Source of the DNA: Trichoplax sp. H2
Lineage: Eukaryota > Placozoa > Uniplacotomia > Trichoplacea
Assembly (NCBI GenBank): GCA_003344405.1
Contig: NOWV01000162.1
Span: forward strand, 1 to 64,000
Direction: 5' to 3'
DNA: 64,000 nt
Made by a program: the position numbers and the translations under genes. Shown here one piece after another: positions 12,641 to 25,995 of the stretch. Under the pieces are notes generated by a model. The model saw only the letters and a list, made by a program, of their open reading frames with translations. It did not search any database and was not told the origin of the DNA. How positions within the stretch are numbered: the first letter of the stretch is position 1; each line of letters opens with the position of its first letter.

Positions 12641-13139
12641 CTTAACTTAATTGTACGTGTCTATATTTGCATTCTAATTTGTTTACGAATTGCAATAATG
12701 CAATACGATAGCTTAGTCAAGACAATGCCTATTTATGATTCTATTGAATACCGAGTATTCAATTTGACCTATCATTTCTAAAGCTTATCATTATTTTTAA
12801 TTACTTTATACTCATTGAGCCACTTTCATTAGTCCCATAATCCAAATCATTTGCTATTTGAGCTAGAATTACCTAGAACTACTGTTGGTTTCTGATAAAA
12901 CCACTATGGCTCATGTAGTGAATAACCTTATCAAAATCTATATATATGTAATTAATGTGCAGTTGCGTAGTCATGGTATAACTAATTGAACATATATCCG
13001 TATATACGCGTATACTTATACGTAATTAATACGTAGTGCTACCGTCATATGAAGATACCGTACTGTTGATTAACATGGTACTATATAGATTAATATATAT
13101 TTAGAGATAGCCAATATAAAATATGCCCACGCATTCTTT

Positions 13140-13870
13140 ATACAGTAATGAGTTGGACACTACTCTCGATTTCTTTATTATTGTATAGTATAATTTTCTA
13201 CTTTCATTCTGATGAAGACCTTTTTAAAGTAAACAATTTGCTATTTGTATATCTTCAAACTAATATTGAGCTTATTTGGTTGGATATTTTTTCTAATAAT
13301 CAACTTATTTGTGATAGTGGTATAGGCCATGAATACTATACATTTGTATTCTTTCTTTAATATCTAAACCTTTTGTGAATGAGCAGTTTACTGATGGAAT
13401 TCTTTCTATTCATCTAATACTAAGCTTGTTTACAAAAATAAAATGATCCATAGGTGCTATACACAGGTATTTCTGCTTGCCATTCTAATTAAAATCTTTT
13501 ATGTGTAAGTAAATTACAATAAGGATATTTTTCTAGTGGTAAGGTACTATAATTTATTTCGATGTATTTCCTTCTATAATAAGCTTATTTATAAAAATGA
13601 GACAGTCCGTAGATATTATGTATTAGCACTTCTTTTTTTATTCCAACTGAGCCTTTTTTTGAATGAGCAATTTGTTACTGAGATGCTTTCTTTCTAATAG
13701 TAGCCATTAAGCCTATTTAACTCGGTATGCGTATATATAAAATGGTCCTAATATACTATACGTATTTCTTTTCTATTTTAACAAAAATCCAAATGAGCAA
13801 TTTAGTGTTACTTGTAAAGGTGAAATGAAAGTTCTATGTTGCAACAGTGTACTAAATTAGAGACAACTTT
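13140..13870. repeat. Degenerate tandem array, unit about 130-160 bp
   Basis: Boxes like 'aagcttatttataaaaatga.a..atc.gtaga' followed by 'tatttcttttc' recur near 13422, 13582 and 13710. They alternate with 'gaatgagcaatttgttactga' boxes. Strongly diverged. Confidence 0.55.
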
Positions 13871-15836
13871 ACCAGATGAACTTTGCTATATTCAATATCT
13901 ATTCCTTATTTTACAATATATAGATTTAGAACATAATTTTTAAGCCATCTCTCACGTAAGGCTTATACGTAGGGATCTTAAAGTCTGCTTTGCTACAATA
14001 AATGCAAGATTTGAGTCTCAACTTGCAGAATTAAGCTTACTAATACGACTTTCTGTGCTGAGATATGCATTAAACATGAAAAATCTTTCGCAAAGTTACA
14101 ATTTGTTTTGATAACCGCCATTACAGACTCTAGAAGAGTTTTTAGTATCCTTACTCTGCTTCGACTTAATAGTATGTTTCAATTTTTATATTTACAGCAT
14201 TCCTAAGCTATGCTTATAATCTAACTATCTATTGCAATGCTTTAAGACTGCAGTAGTAGCCTTAAAGTTTATTTATTTTACTTTTATATCGATATAATCA
14301 GGCGGGGCATTTCAGTTCCGGTCTTTATCTTTTTCATTTTATTGTTATTGTTTAATTTTACGTAATTTGGCTATTAAAATGATCGTTACTTTAGACATTT
14401 TATATGCTATTATTGTAAAGATATCTTTTAAGGATTATAAATTCTCTTACTGATATACACGTATAATTCAAATCTGTTACGGTTAATAGCATAATTTTAA
14501 GGTGTATAGCAGTCATTATATAGATATAGGGAGATAACTCACTTCTCCTTTGATTTTGATACGTGATTAAGAACTGAATTTGTCTAGCTAATCATACTAT
14601 TATCCAATTTAATATATCTTAATACAGTACTAGCACGCTATCACTACTGAAAGTATACAGGATGCGAATAATTAAATATATAATTCGAGGTGACTATTTA
14701 TTGTAGATGTTCTAATCACAACATACCAGTAGATATACACTGTATACAATTTTTACCGACGATGTACATTTTAAACAACCTTTTCACACTTATTTATTAC
14801 GTAATGACAATTTTGGGGGCAGTTGTAAACAATTTATAATGACTGTTTGCTATATATTCACATCTTACATTACAAAAACGTGATTTACCTTTCTGATCAA
14901 AAAGTAAATAATGAAATCCGCATATTACTATAGTAAAGCTAGAAATATTGTATAATGCTTCATACTATACGATATGATAGCATTCTTACTTAAATGCATT
15001 GAAATAAAATGTTTATATAATATGCGGGCGAAATGTGCGTTTATATTAATTATATAATTTTACCATATGGTGCCACGCGGAAATGGTATTATTAACATTA
15101 CTACCACTCCATGTATAAAGATGTCTATGTAAATTTATGCACCTGATCTTACTTATATTATTGATTTATGCCGAACTACCGCATATATTAAGGGTGCGGT
15201 ATGTTCATTTTGAATGAATAAATATATCAAATTCACAATATAATCCCATAAAGTTACAACAGTATTTGATTTGTTAAAATCATTCTCCGACACTATTTGC
15301 ATATATTGCATATACAAAGCTATATGATGTACGGTATATTACTATATATCTATCAACATACTCGTATATGCATACAGAGATATTTTTAAGGAAAACACTA
15401 ACTTTAGAGAATAACTGACAGTTATTTTCTGCTGCTATATGTATACTCGTATGTAATTAGCAAAAGCATGCAACTCTTGCTTGCTGCTCCTTTCAATTCT
15501 TAATCTGTTTTAAGTAAGTATCGATTCAAGACACTATTGATGTCATCATTAGAGTTTAGCACTTAAAATTAGGAACAACGATACCATTATTGATTCATTC
15601 ATATATCTAACAAAGACTTGCACATATGTTGTATTACAATATTTTATTATATACACTTATGCCTATCCTATACAACATAGTACTGATCACTAGATTAGTC
15701 TATAATGATTATCCATTCGGTCTTTGGCAGTAAGATAAATCATTATAAAAATCTTTTCCTATACTGCACTAAGGATATACAATAGATGTACTGTTGCATT
15801 CTAACAATAAGACCTTAAAATAATTTTAATATTGCT
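13871..15836. other. AT-rich region without recognised features
   Basis: Nothing gene-like is visible on either strand. It contains many short 'tatac' and 'tatacgtat' palindromic steps and no convincing repeat unit. Confidence 0.35.
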
Positions 15837-16135
15837 AATAGATTTAATTGTTTCTACTGTATCATCAAATCAACCCAGCAGAAATTTTTTCTTGTTACAC
15901 ATAATTTCTCATTGAAACTTTTACTTGGTCCTATACGATAGTATAAATTACGGGCAACGAATAATATTATAGTGATAGAACATTTCTTAGGTTCAGTTAT
16001 AATATTACATATCATAGTGTAGTAGTATCACCTAAACTTTGAGGCAATCCTTAATTAAAAATGCTACTCAGGGCAAGTAATCGACCTTGTTAACAATAAT
16101 TAATGTCCGCATCATTGAATTAAATAGAATATGAT
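15837..16135. repeat. Direct duplication block A, copy 1 (299 bp)
   Basis: Identical to 16436-16734 except for about two single-base differences ('cgatag' versus 'cgacag', and 'acatatcatag' versus 'atatatcatag'). It is the left member of an A-X-B / gap / A'-Y-B' arrangement. Confidence 0.95.
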
Positions 16136-16240
16136 TATTACGGTCAATCCCGGGAATCGGCCATTCCTGGGAAAGACCGGGCACTCCTGGGAATGACCAG
16201 CAATTTCGGTCAATCTCAGGAATGACATTAGCAAGCAAAT
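16136..16240. repeat. GC-rich minisatellite-like insert X
   Basis: Present only between A and B of the first copy. It holds three to four imperfect units of about 20-25 bp built on 'ttcctgggaatgaccggg', clearly richer in G+C than its surroundings. The second copy has a different, AT-rich segment of about 480 bp at this place (16735-17215). Confidence 0.7.
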
Positions 16241-16415
16241 AAGGCATTGCTATCATAGGTAGTATTGGCCCTATAGTATGCTTATTTCAGTTGAAGGAAT
16301 TCTATAAGAAAAGCTATTGCACAGAAAATATTGCAATCTATAGCTATAGTCGTACCTCTGTGCGCGCTAAACTCTAGAGACGATGGATTTCACATGATAT
16401 TCGGCATGCTAGCTT
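16241..16415. repeat. Direct duplication block B, copy 1 (175 bp)
   Basis: Matches 17216-17390 with about one base change ('tagtatgc' versus 'tagtacgc'). It ends exactly at the run of Ns, where the second copy continues uninterrupted. Confidence 0.95.
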
Positions 16416-16435
16416 NNNNNNNNNNNNNNNNNNNN
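16416..16435. other. Assembly gap (20 N)
   Basis: Run of 20 Ns separating the two halves of a duplicated region. A fixed short run of N in a draft assembly usually means a gap of unknown or estimated small size. Confidence 0.98.
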
Positions 16436-16734
16436 AATAGATTTAATTGTTTCTACTGTATCATCAAATCAACCCAGCAGAAATTTTTTCTTGTTACACA
16501 TAATTTCTCATTGAAACTTTTACTTGGTCCTATACGACAGTATAAATTACGGGCAACGAATAATATTATAGTGATAGAACATTTCTTAGGTTCAGTTATA
16601 ATATTATATATCATAGTGTAGTAGTATCACCTAAACTTTGAGGCAATCCTTAATTAAAAATGCTACTCAGGGCAAGTAATCGACCTTGTTAACAATAATT
16701 AATGTCCGCATCATTGAATTAAATAGAATATGAT
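16436..16734. repeat. Direct duplication block A', copy 2
   Basis: Second copy of the 299-bp block that starts at 15837. It begins directly after the gap. The true left boundary of the duplication may therefore be hidden in the gap. Confidence 0.95.
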
Positions 16735-17215
16735 CATTCACACTATAAACTAGGCTATCTGATATAATGTATTCTAAATATCTACCTCTAGGACAAAATT
16801 ATAGACGATAAAGAAGCACTATTGTCTATTTTTACCTACCAAATCATAACAATTTGCTATAAAACATAAGATGACATTAACATAAAATTATATCTATTTA
16901 GAATGAAAATGAAACTATCTGTAACCCCTTATGGTAGAGCCGATACCTTCATGTTATATTTAGTTTCGTATCTTATCATTTTTATTCATCAACTTTAGAG
17001 GAATAAATCATAAATGGATTAAATAAATGAATGAATGATCGCAAGCAGACAACTGCAATGAGTGGTGAGGATGCATGCTACTCAATTTCTTTCTAATATT
17101 TATGTTAGCTGGAACAGTTGGAGCTGAGATACAATATTTTTCTTGTCTAAGGGCTCTACATATTATTATTATGAAGTACTAGTTTGAAAAGAGAAAATAG
17201 TAGAATGATGAAATG

Positions 17216-17390
17216 AAGGCATTGCTATCATAGGTAGTATTGGCCCTATAGTACGCTTATTTCAGTTGAAGGAATTCTATAAGAAAAGCTATTGCACAGA
17301 AAATATTGCAATCTATAGCTATAGTCGTACCTCTGTGCGCGCTAAACTCTAGAGACGATGGATTTCACATGATATTCGGCATGCTAGCTT
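17216..17390. repeat. Direct duplication block B', copy 2
   Basis: Second copy of the 175-bp block 16241-16415. Past 17390 the sequence is unique. Between A' and B' lies segment Y (16735-17215), which has no counterpart in the first copy. Confidence 0.95.
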
Positions 17391-20300
17391 GATTGCATCG
17401 TCATTGATAATTCAACGTTAGCCTGGTCTGAGCCAAGATCTGGTAGCCGTGCGACGGGCTATGCTATACAGTAATGATTAATTGCCTTAGGCTAATTTGC
17501 ACCCGTCCGTCTGTTGTGATTTTCACTTGTTTACGATCTCTAGACTATTCTATAGAGATTGAATCCTTTGGAGTCATGCAACTTAAAGGAAATTGTTCTT
17601 TTTCTTATTTATTGCATAGAATTATTAAGGATTAAAACGAAAAATGTTTACCCTTAAATTATTGATATGATGGCTGTAGAACAAAACTCAGCTTTGCGAG
17701 ATAAAGTTTATTTTATTTTCGAGCCATATATGCTCTTATTACAAAGAGTAAAATCACAACAATATTCTATATCCTAATAGAAAATATGAGAAAGAACTAA
17801 ATTGCATTTACATTTTTAAACTACGCATATATTCACGTCACCATGTTTAGAATCTAAAAATTGTAAGATAGCTTTATAGTCAACAAGATCATAAAACATG
17901 TTGGAGAGAATTCTTTGAAACCTCTACAATTCTACCTGCAATATAAGCTATGCCGTAATTGGTTACTATTGTTAATATAATCGCTGACAGAATATATATT
18001 ATTTATTAAGATTTAGCTTCGAATATGCCGCAAACAGTGTCCAATATATTCTCATCCTACTATACGATATTCATTTTCATCACATGTAAGAAAATTTATC
18101 AGGAAACGATTTTTAACGAAGGTCTTGTGTTATATTTGATAGATAATTGGTAGTCACACCAAGAATTAATATTACATGCAGTTATCTAATTTCATGCATG
18201 TTTTTGTAGATAGCAGCTTGTTTTTATAATGTTGTTTACATAGGAAAGTGAAAATAAATTTATACTTCAATAAAAGTTACATATGATAGTATTACGTATA
18301 TAGTATATCAGAGATATTAATGGACACCAAAAGTAGACAAATTACTTTTCGATGAAAGGGAATCTTTACGACCTTTTATTAGCACAGTGCTGTGTAAGGT
18401 ATTATTCAGACTTCTCTCCATAATCAACATGCATCTACGTACATAGCATGACTATATCGGTACCGATTACAGATGTACAGCACTTTACAGTACAACTTAT
18501 ACCAATTTTAATCCACTGGTATAACCTTATATTTTAATTATTTTACATCGACATACTCATGACTCGTATAGCATGTATGCAGATAGTGCACTGTATTACA
18601 TTCTATTATGATACGACATCTCCTTATCTATAATTAAGATTTATTAAGGAGCATATTTATATTAACTCAAGCTTTTGAAATTGTATGATGACATGAAAAT
18701 ACTTCAAATTATCGGTGAAAAATATGGTTTGATTGTACTAAGTAATTTATAGGATGAAGAATTTACTGTAATGCTTAAATTAAAAGCGATGATTAATAAT
18801 AGATCGTGTGATAGTAAATTTACCTTGATTTTATGACTTTATAGGCAAGATGTGATTGTGTTCCTAAAAATAATCCTGTAACTAATTGTATAAGTATATC
18901 AATCGTCGATAGACGATTAATTAAAGATAGACAATAATTATAATCCTTGGTAATGTTAGAAGAATCAAATTTGCATAATAAAGTGATATTTTATAAGTAA
19001 TGATAGTGCTTATCGTCATAATTTGAAGATACTTTATCATCATTGTTAATGGGTTATGAACATTCATTCTAGTTATATGAAACGATTTAAGATATTGACA
19101 AGACTTGGTCAGTTAGCGATTTGATATCGTCAAAAGGGCAAGGATGAAAGCCTCTGGATTACTCTCCTTAAAATAAGAGAGTATTAGCTTAAAAGAAAGT
19201 TTACGTTTTACAACACAGAATGCCTTTATGCACAGTCGTGTACAAAATGTTCAGCTAGTCGAACTGAGAATGGCGAAGGATGTAAGTCCGGATTGTAATT
19301 CTTCATGAGCATCAAGTCATTGAAAATTGAAAAAGGGAACGTATGACTCAGTAACAATGTTGAATCTAATTAGGATATATTATTTTGAGATATGAGGTAT
19401 TAACTGGTTCGTAATAACGAAAATAATCGGTAAGCCTCAATCTATATTAAACTAAATCAAGAAGGATAACATCTCTTATGTTTCTATTAATATTTTTGCT
19501 CTAGTTCTAGTATGATTAGCCGTTAAAGACATTCAAGTGGATACCTTTTCCTATAGAATTCATTTAAAGCTGTAAGAAAAAATGGGAAGATAAGAGGAAG
19601 AAGGAAAGTCTTTCAAATGGATTCAATAATAGGAAAGGAATTTATGACTCACTGTTTGTCGTAAACAGTTGGGAGTATTATGGGTAGTTAAGGCGTACAA
19701 ATTGACACAATGTGTATATTAAGTTGATTTACAGTAGAGTAGTACCAGTAGAAAATAATGAAAGAAACGATAATGATTAAACGAGATTGAAAAGGATCAA
19801 ATAATTAACATCAGCTCTTTAAGAAACAGATCATTGGATATTTTTGGCTACAGCTATAACACCATTTTAATGATTATAATTAAGATCTTATTCAGCGTAT
19901 CGAATTGAATCTGATACGCAATCTGTATAGAGCGAATTTGCCGTGGTTTAATTTTAGGATATGATGTCATGGCATAGACTTCAAGCCGTCGATTAATTTA
20001 ATTTAGTCTATAGGTGTAACCGTCACTAGCAGTATTCCACAAGAGATAGCAACTTAATCATACCATGGAGTAGCAATTACAAGCATAGCGTAATTATTTA
20101 TATTTGTTCAATCAGAGAAAATGAGTTAACGCGGCCGATCCCTGAGATACCAAAGCAATAACGTAATGTGTTAAAATAACAATCTAAGTCATGTAGGCTT
20201 ATTTCAAGGTATAACGATGAATGCGAATAGAAGGTACATTAATTTCGCTTTGAATAAAATAATAAAATTTTGTATTTTATTTTAATAAAAGAAACCAGCG

Positions 20301-20900
20301 ATCAATAAAAACTAACTATTGATGGCCTGTTCTTTCTGAACTACAATGACTATTGTTGATAGAGTAGACAAAACGTATTAAGGAGGATGCATTTCTATCT
20401 GCATGTCGACTCGAGTTTTGTATTTATCCTACTTTTGGCAGATAGATAGCGTTTCTTGTTGCTAGAATCATGACACCTATCTATGATGATGATAAGATGG
20501 ATAGGATAGTTCCAACTACAATCAATGATAAGAAAAGAGATCTTATTATGCAAGGCTGGATATGTTTTCTCCTATCGTCATGCTACCGTTCTCAACATCT
20601 ATATTTATTTTCTTTTTTCTTCTATTGAACGAGAGAAAATAAAGTATCACTTACATAGTAGGAATATTATCAACAATTATTTCCACTACAGTACTGCTCA
20701 AACTATTTCCGTAGAATCCAGATAAAAGCAGTGATTACCCCCTCTATAGCAAGCACTTATAATAGCAAAAAGGGGCTAAATAGAAATTGGAACGGCGTTT
20801 GTATTTTTCCCCTTATATGGAGGTTTACGCTAGCACTATTATTCTCCTTCAATACAAGTAGTTTGTCATGAAAGAAAAGGCTACCGTGCCATAAATGATA
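17391..20900. other. AT-rich region; one GC-richer hairpin-forming patch
   Basis: No gene recognised. At about 17447-17512 a GC-richer patch can pair 'gacggg' with 'cccgtc' over a loop of about 45 bases, and it also contains the short self-pairing 'gccttaggc'. It does not have tRNA A and B boxes. The remainder is featureless to me. Confidence 0.35.
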
Positions 20901-20914
20901 TTGAAATCTTTCCC

Positions 20915-21235
20915 TTTGAATTATGCTTAAGGAAAGGTTATGTTATGGCTGTCAATATGCCCCCCTCCCATGCAAAAGGTTAAGCCATAAGAAAGAAGAA
21001 AAGAGCACAATGCATAAACTGAAATTTTTTCTTTAAATGATATTGAAGGAAAAGCGATGTTGCAGGTATCAATATGCCCACATTCAAAGAATAAACTATT
21101 CAAGAAAGAAGAAAAGGGTACAATGCCTATACATTGAAGGAAAAGTGATATTCTAGGTATCAATACATCCACCTTCAACGAGTTTACTAGCAAGAAATTG
21201 ACGTCTGTTAAATTGAATTTTGTTAGCGACAACTT
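20915..21235. repeat. Short tandem array, unit about 100-112 bp
   Basis: Three diverged copies of 'gaaggaaaagtgat.tt..aggtatcaatatgcccaccttcaa' begin near 20930, 21045 and 21148. The spacer contains 'aagaaagaagaaaagggtacaatgc'. The open frames crossing it on the - strand are by-products of the repeat. Confidence 0.75.
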
Positions 21236-21639
21236 GATTGTGGATTACGCAATTCTTCTCTCATTTTTATGTTGAAAAAAGGTTAAGAATGAGAAATTGA
21301 CGACGATAGTGATTAGGATAAATATCATTCTATCGACTGTTATGCAGTCGCTATTGACACTAGGCATCAGTATACTGTGATTTAAGAATGAGCGCTAACT
21401 AAAAATGAGTTTGCCGGTTACTATCCATGTTATTATCGTCATTAGCTAAGTGGGTACCTAGATGCAACTCATGATCAAGGACTACCGCGACTAGAATCTA
21501 TCATTTTTAATTTCTAGACTCGTTCTTGCGAAGTGATTATGAGTATAGGGTGGAATAAGGGTTTGCAATCGAGGAATATCTATGCATACACAGATTAAAT
21601 AATAACCGATTATTATTTCAGCATAATTCCTAATGATAA

Positions 21640-22560
21640 CAATTGAGGGGGAATAGTTTAATTAAGGATTTTTGTGAATCTATTTAGGAGTAGTTTTACT
21701 ACATGCACAACATGCCATTCTCAAGGTAACAGAGCTTAGACGATGATGATTGTCATAGAACTGACGGAATGACTAAAATTAGCCGGTAGCTTTCGCTTTA
21801 CTCCACAACAGTTTACCTCTTGCAGGCGATAGAGAATTTTACAATCTAGAAATAACCATCATTTTGTTATTGAGTTTAAGGAATAGTTTAAATAAAGATT
21901 CAATTCATGTGTGAGCAGTCTTAGAGTATACACAACATGCCATTCTCATGCTAAAAGAGTTTAGATGATGATGACTATCACAGAACCGACGGAATGACCA
22001 AAATTAGCTGGCAGCTTTCGATTATTCTCTAGCAGTTTACCTCTAGCATAAAGTAGAGATTGTACACTCAAGCAATGGCTATTATTTTGCTATTTAATCT
22101 AAGGAATAGTTTATATAAAGATTTACATCATGCATGAGTAGTTCTAGAACATGCACAACATGCCATTCTCGGGCTCAAAAAAGTTAGACGATGATGACTG
22201 TCACGAAGCTGACGGTATAACTAACATTAGCCGGCAACTTTCGATTTACTCCATAGCAGTTTACCTCTAGCATGAGACAAAAGATTTTAAAATCGAGAAA
22301 TATTGACCCCATATACTGATAAAATAAGATGACTACCTTTTTGTTATGCACTAATTTCAGAAATAGCTTCAGTAAAAATTCGTCAATATACGAGAAGCAA
22401 TTTTTGCAATATACGTCTCCGACTGAAAAGAATGTAGATGATGGTTACTATTACTAAACTCCCGGAATGACCTAAATTAGCCAGTTACTTTCGATTTACT
22501 CAATAGTAGCCCGTCTCAATCGTGACTATAGGAGTCATTAGTGTTAAACTAGGAAGGGGC
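21640..22560. repeat. Tandem array, unit about 225 bp, four copies
   Basis: The best-preserved array in the window. The phrase 'acatgccattctc' starts at 21710, 21935 and 22158 (225 and 223 bp apart), and a more diverged fourth copy runs to about 22560. Within units the shared order is: 'acatgccattctc', then 'gatgatgactgtcacagaac', then 'gacggaatgac.aaattagc', then 'ctttcgatttactc..agcag', then 'tttaaggaatagtttaaata'. Confidence 0.9.
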
Positions 22561-25080
22561 TCACTTTTGATTACTTTAGTTTAAGGATTATAAAATTATT
22601 AAATATTCATTTAAGGTTGAAACGATTAGCCCAATTTTCATCAAATTACATGTAATTGATAGATTAGCAAATGATACTTTCCTGTAGAAAAGAAATACCT
22701 TGCAACATGACTAGGGGTAAAATCAATTCAGTTGTAAATCAATGGATCTCATCAAGCTTTTAATGTTATTCTCATTGCCATTCGATATCCCCTTCTTCAT
22801 AAATACACTAGTGTATCGCTATTGTGTCATCAAGGACCCGTTAGGCTTTCTCCTTGGCATAATCATTTTGACTTTTTGACAGGTTGATTTTGAATAAGTC
22901 AATAGCTGGTGTTATAGAAAAATCTATTGTTCTTATTGGTTAGTTATATTGTCATTTATTAGGAATGTCTTTTGATAGGAATAGCAAAAGAGGACTCCTA
23001 CTCTAGCAGTAGCTTAATTTGATGGTATAAGATAGAAAAGGAAGAAGAAAGAGAAATAAAAATAACCCTGTTAATTGATTAGGCGTTGTTTGTCTGAGTC
23101 ATTTCCTTTCTAATCACCGGCGTTACTGAAAGGTAATAAAGTTACCTACAAGCGTTCAACTGACTAATGGAGGCTTATACTTCAAGATTTTATTCATAAT
23201 CCAATTATCTAAATTTCAATAAAAAGAGAAAAAACACCATCTGCTAGTTTACTTTTCATTGATTTTCAACCATTGAAATAACAAGTGAATAGCATTATTC
23301 AATCATTGGTTAAAATCAATACGCTTTAAATTGAACCCAACTTAAATTAATTTCATATTTTATTAACCATTCGATTATTCTTCAATCAATTCAAAGTCTT
23401 CCAATCGTCATACTGTCTAACTTAGTTAGTCAGGACCATTAAATTCCACTAATCTAACTGATTTTATTGCATAATAATTTTTCATCTTCGACCGTTACAA
23501 CTTCAATAAATTGACCTCTATCTTCTTCAAATCTAGTATAACCTCTCATCAAATTAGCCTTGACGGTAAGTTTATAAAACCAATTCAATTCTTGGTACAA
23601 CGCTTAGCTAGAGAAGAATTTTATAGAATTTCCTTTACTATCCGAAATATCGAACTACATCGAGCTATCCTTGTTGATTGATATCATTTTCTCTGGCAAT
23701 CTTTTTCTTACTGTCCTTACAGTCTTCAAACAATCTCACGATTGCATTCCAGAAATGTTTAATTTTGTGCTGTAGCTTTACTAAAACACATTTCGCGTAT
23801 GGGCTATCGATCGCCTATCTAATCCATCCAATAGCTTCAAGATCATCATGTTATTAAAAATATGATTAATCTAATATAATCTTTGATTACATTTGAACTT
23901 AGTTTCAGTTAACACTAATTTACCGCTATTGAGTTACGCATCGCTTTTGAATGAAAAGAAAATATTTTTTTAAGCTTTGAATTCATTCATAACTCAAATA
24001 CTACTTTTCTATCTCCAAGACTCAACAACACTCCATCATGGCATTTTCTATTAAGAGTACAAACAACATGGTCCATATAGATTCGTTGGATAATTTCAAC
24101 ATTAAAATAATCTACTTAGTGGTACAAGTGAAACTCAAATATTTTTCAAAAATGAGTTATGATTTTACCTTAGTAGTAACCAAATTTCATTATTTCAATC
24201 TTCTACTACAGTCAGCTCCTATCCAAAATAGAGTTCTTAGTAAGAATAAGTATGGCAAAGATTCACGATGAATTACGATTGCAATACAATTCTAAATTGT
24301 AATCTTACCTACTTATTGGGATAGATATTATAAAATTGTCATCATTTCAAAACTGGCATGCATTCATTTCTAGCTAGTACCGTACGAGTATACCATAGCT
24401 GTGTTATGACTTCCTTTGCCATCATAGACTTTTCCACCTCAAATTTTTTAACAATTTACTTTCTATACCCTTCCATGATCTTATAGAATAAAATGCGATT
24501 TATTAACATTGATTTGAAGATGCAGAAAAATGATTCTTCTCGCTTCTATTCATAAATAATTAAATTCGAGTTATTTAACGATTAGAAGTCACACAGCCAT
24601 TAAGAATACTTCATATTGTAAAGTAATCATATTTTAGAAGTATTAGCACTTGCTGTTTTATACTAATCGGTAGTTATTATCCTCATCTTAGCATACTATG
24701 TTGTAGATATACTCCATTTTTATTTTGTAAAGAAGGAAGTAAATTGAAATTGTTATTAACACATCGCCTGAAGTACTTTATTTGAACTAAAAATTAGAAA
24801 AAATGAAATCGCCTTTCAATTTTTAATATTCTTATTTTATTTCTAATGTTTAAGAGGATCACTTTCTAAACGTGAGTGGCTTTTATCATCAGTAGCCTGT
24901 CTATATTATAATTGATAGAAGGATATTAAGCCGGCTAAGATGAAGAAAATTGAAATCCTATTAAAGCACTCGGGACTATATTTCGCTTCCAGTATAGCGC
25001 ACACTACCTTTCCATGTATGAGTAATTTTCAAGCGTCAATAACCATGTAAACTACTTCATAAACAGGGCGATAGAGGCAA
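22561..25080. other. AT-rich region without recognised features
   Basis: Short open frames exist (for example 24038-24271), but they lack family resemblance, splice context or codon bias and look like chance. Nothing else seen. Confidence 0.35.
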
Positions 25081-25084
25081 GATA

Positions 25085-25995
25085 TAGTTAAACTACCTAT
25101 TCAGTCTAATTTTAATAATGGAAGGATGACCAATGTTAAAAGATAGACATGCACCCGTAATTATCGATAAATTGCATATACAACTCATATCTAAAGTCCT
25201 TCCTCTATTTGACTATTACGATACACCCGGCACACAAATATAGAGCTAAATTATCCATATTTTCCATCTAACTGTTTTAATTATGAAAAGCTGACTAACA
25301 TTAAAAGATAGAAGTAACACCCATGATCATCAATAAATTGCGTATATCTAGGATTCTTCCTCTAAATCACTGTTACGCTGAATCCAGTAGGCAAAATATA
25401 GCTAAATTATCTATATATTCCATGTAATTCCATTAGGAAAGGATGACTAATGTTAATAGATGCAATACCCATGATTTCCGGTAAATTGCATATACCTATG
25501 ATCTTCCTCTTCAGAGGTATGAATATTATAGTATACCCGGTATACTAGATATAGCTAAATTATTGACATTCTCAACCCAAATTGCTTATGTAAAGATGAC
25601 GAATATCACTAGATAAAAATAACACCCATGATTATCAATCAATTGCATATATCTAGGGGTTCTTCCTCTATATAATTATAGTATTGCGTCAAATTTAATA
25701 TACAAGATGTACAGTAGCTAAGTTATCCACATAGTCAATCAAATTTCAATTATGAACGGAAGACCAATGTTAAAAAGTAGAAACAGCAACACCGACGATT
25801 AATATCTTGCATACAATATGCAGGATCTCTCCCTCTGAGCATTGCGGTGTAAACAAGATACGGCTAAATTATCTACATAGTTAATTCCATATTTTAAATT
25901 GTGAAAGGATGATCAATGTTAAAAGATAGAACAACACTCTTCATCATAAATTACGTATCCAGGATCCATCTTCTCTATCACTTTTGTTATTATTA
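25085..25995. repeat. Degenerate tandem array, unit about 150-165 bp, six copies
   Basis: The block 'ggatgactaatgttaaaagatag' recurs near 25123, 25289, 25440, 25594, 25757 and 25905. It is followed by 'acacccatgattatc.ataaattgcatata', 'ggatcttcctct' and 'atatagctaaattatc.atatt'. It lies about 0.8 kb upstream of the first exon of the complete L1-type gene. Confidence 0.85.

Noticed and set aside
13206-13240. 'ctgatgaa' core reminiscent of a hammerhead ribozyme
   Set aside because: No matching GAAA core or flanking helices at the required spacing.
16331-16621. 96-codon open frame crossing the N gap
   Set aside because: Spans unknown bases and the artificial junction of duplicated blocks; not evidence of a gene.
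20927-21232. 101-codon - strand open frame
   Set aside because: It coincides exactly with the 100-112-bp tandem array, and the peptide repeats with the DNA unit.
21640-25995. CRISPR-like regularly spaced repeats
   Set aside because: Units are long, diverged and without fixed-length unique spacers, and the DNA is clearly eukaryotic; these are tandem satellites.
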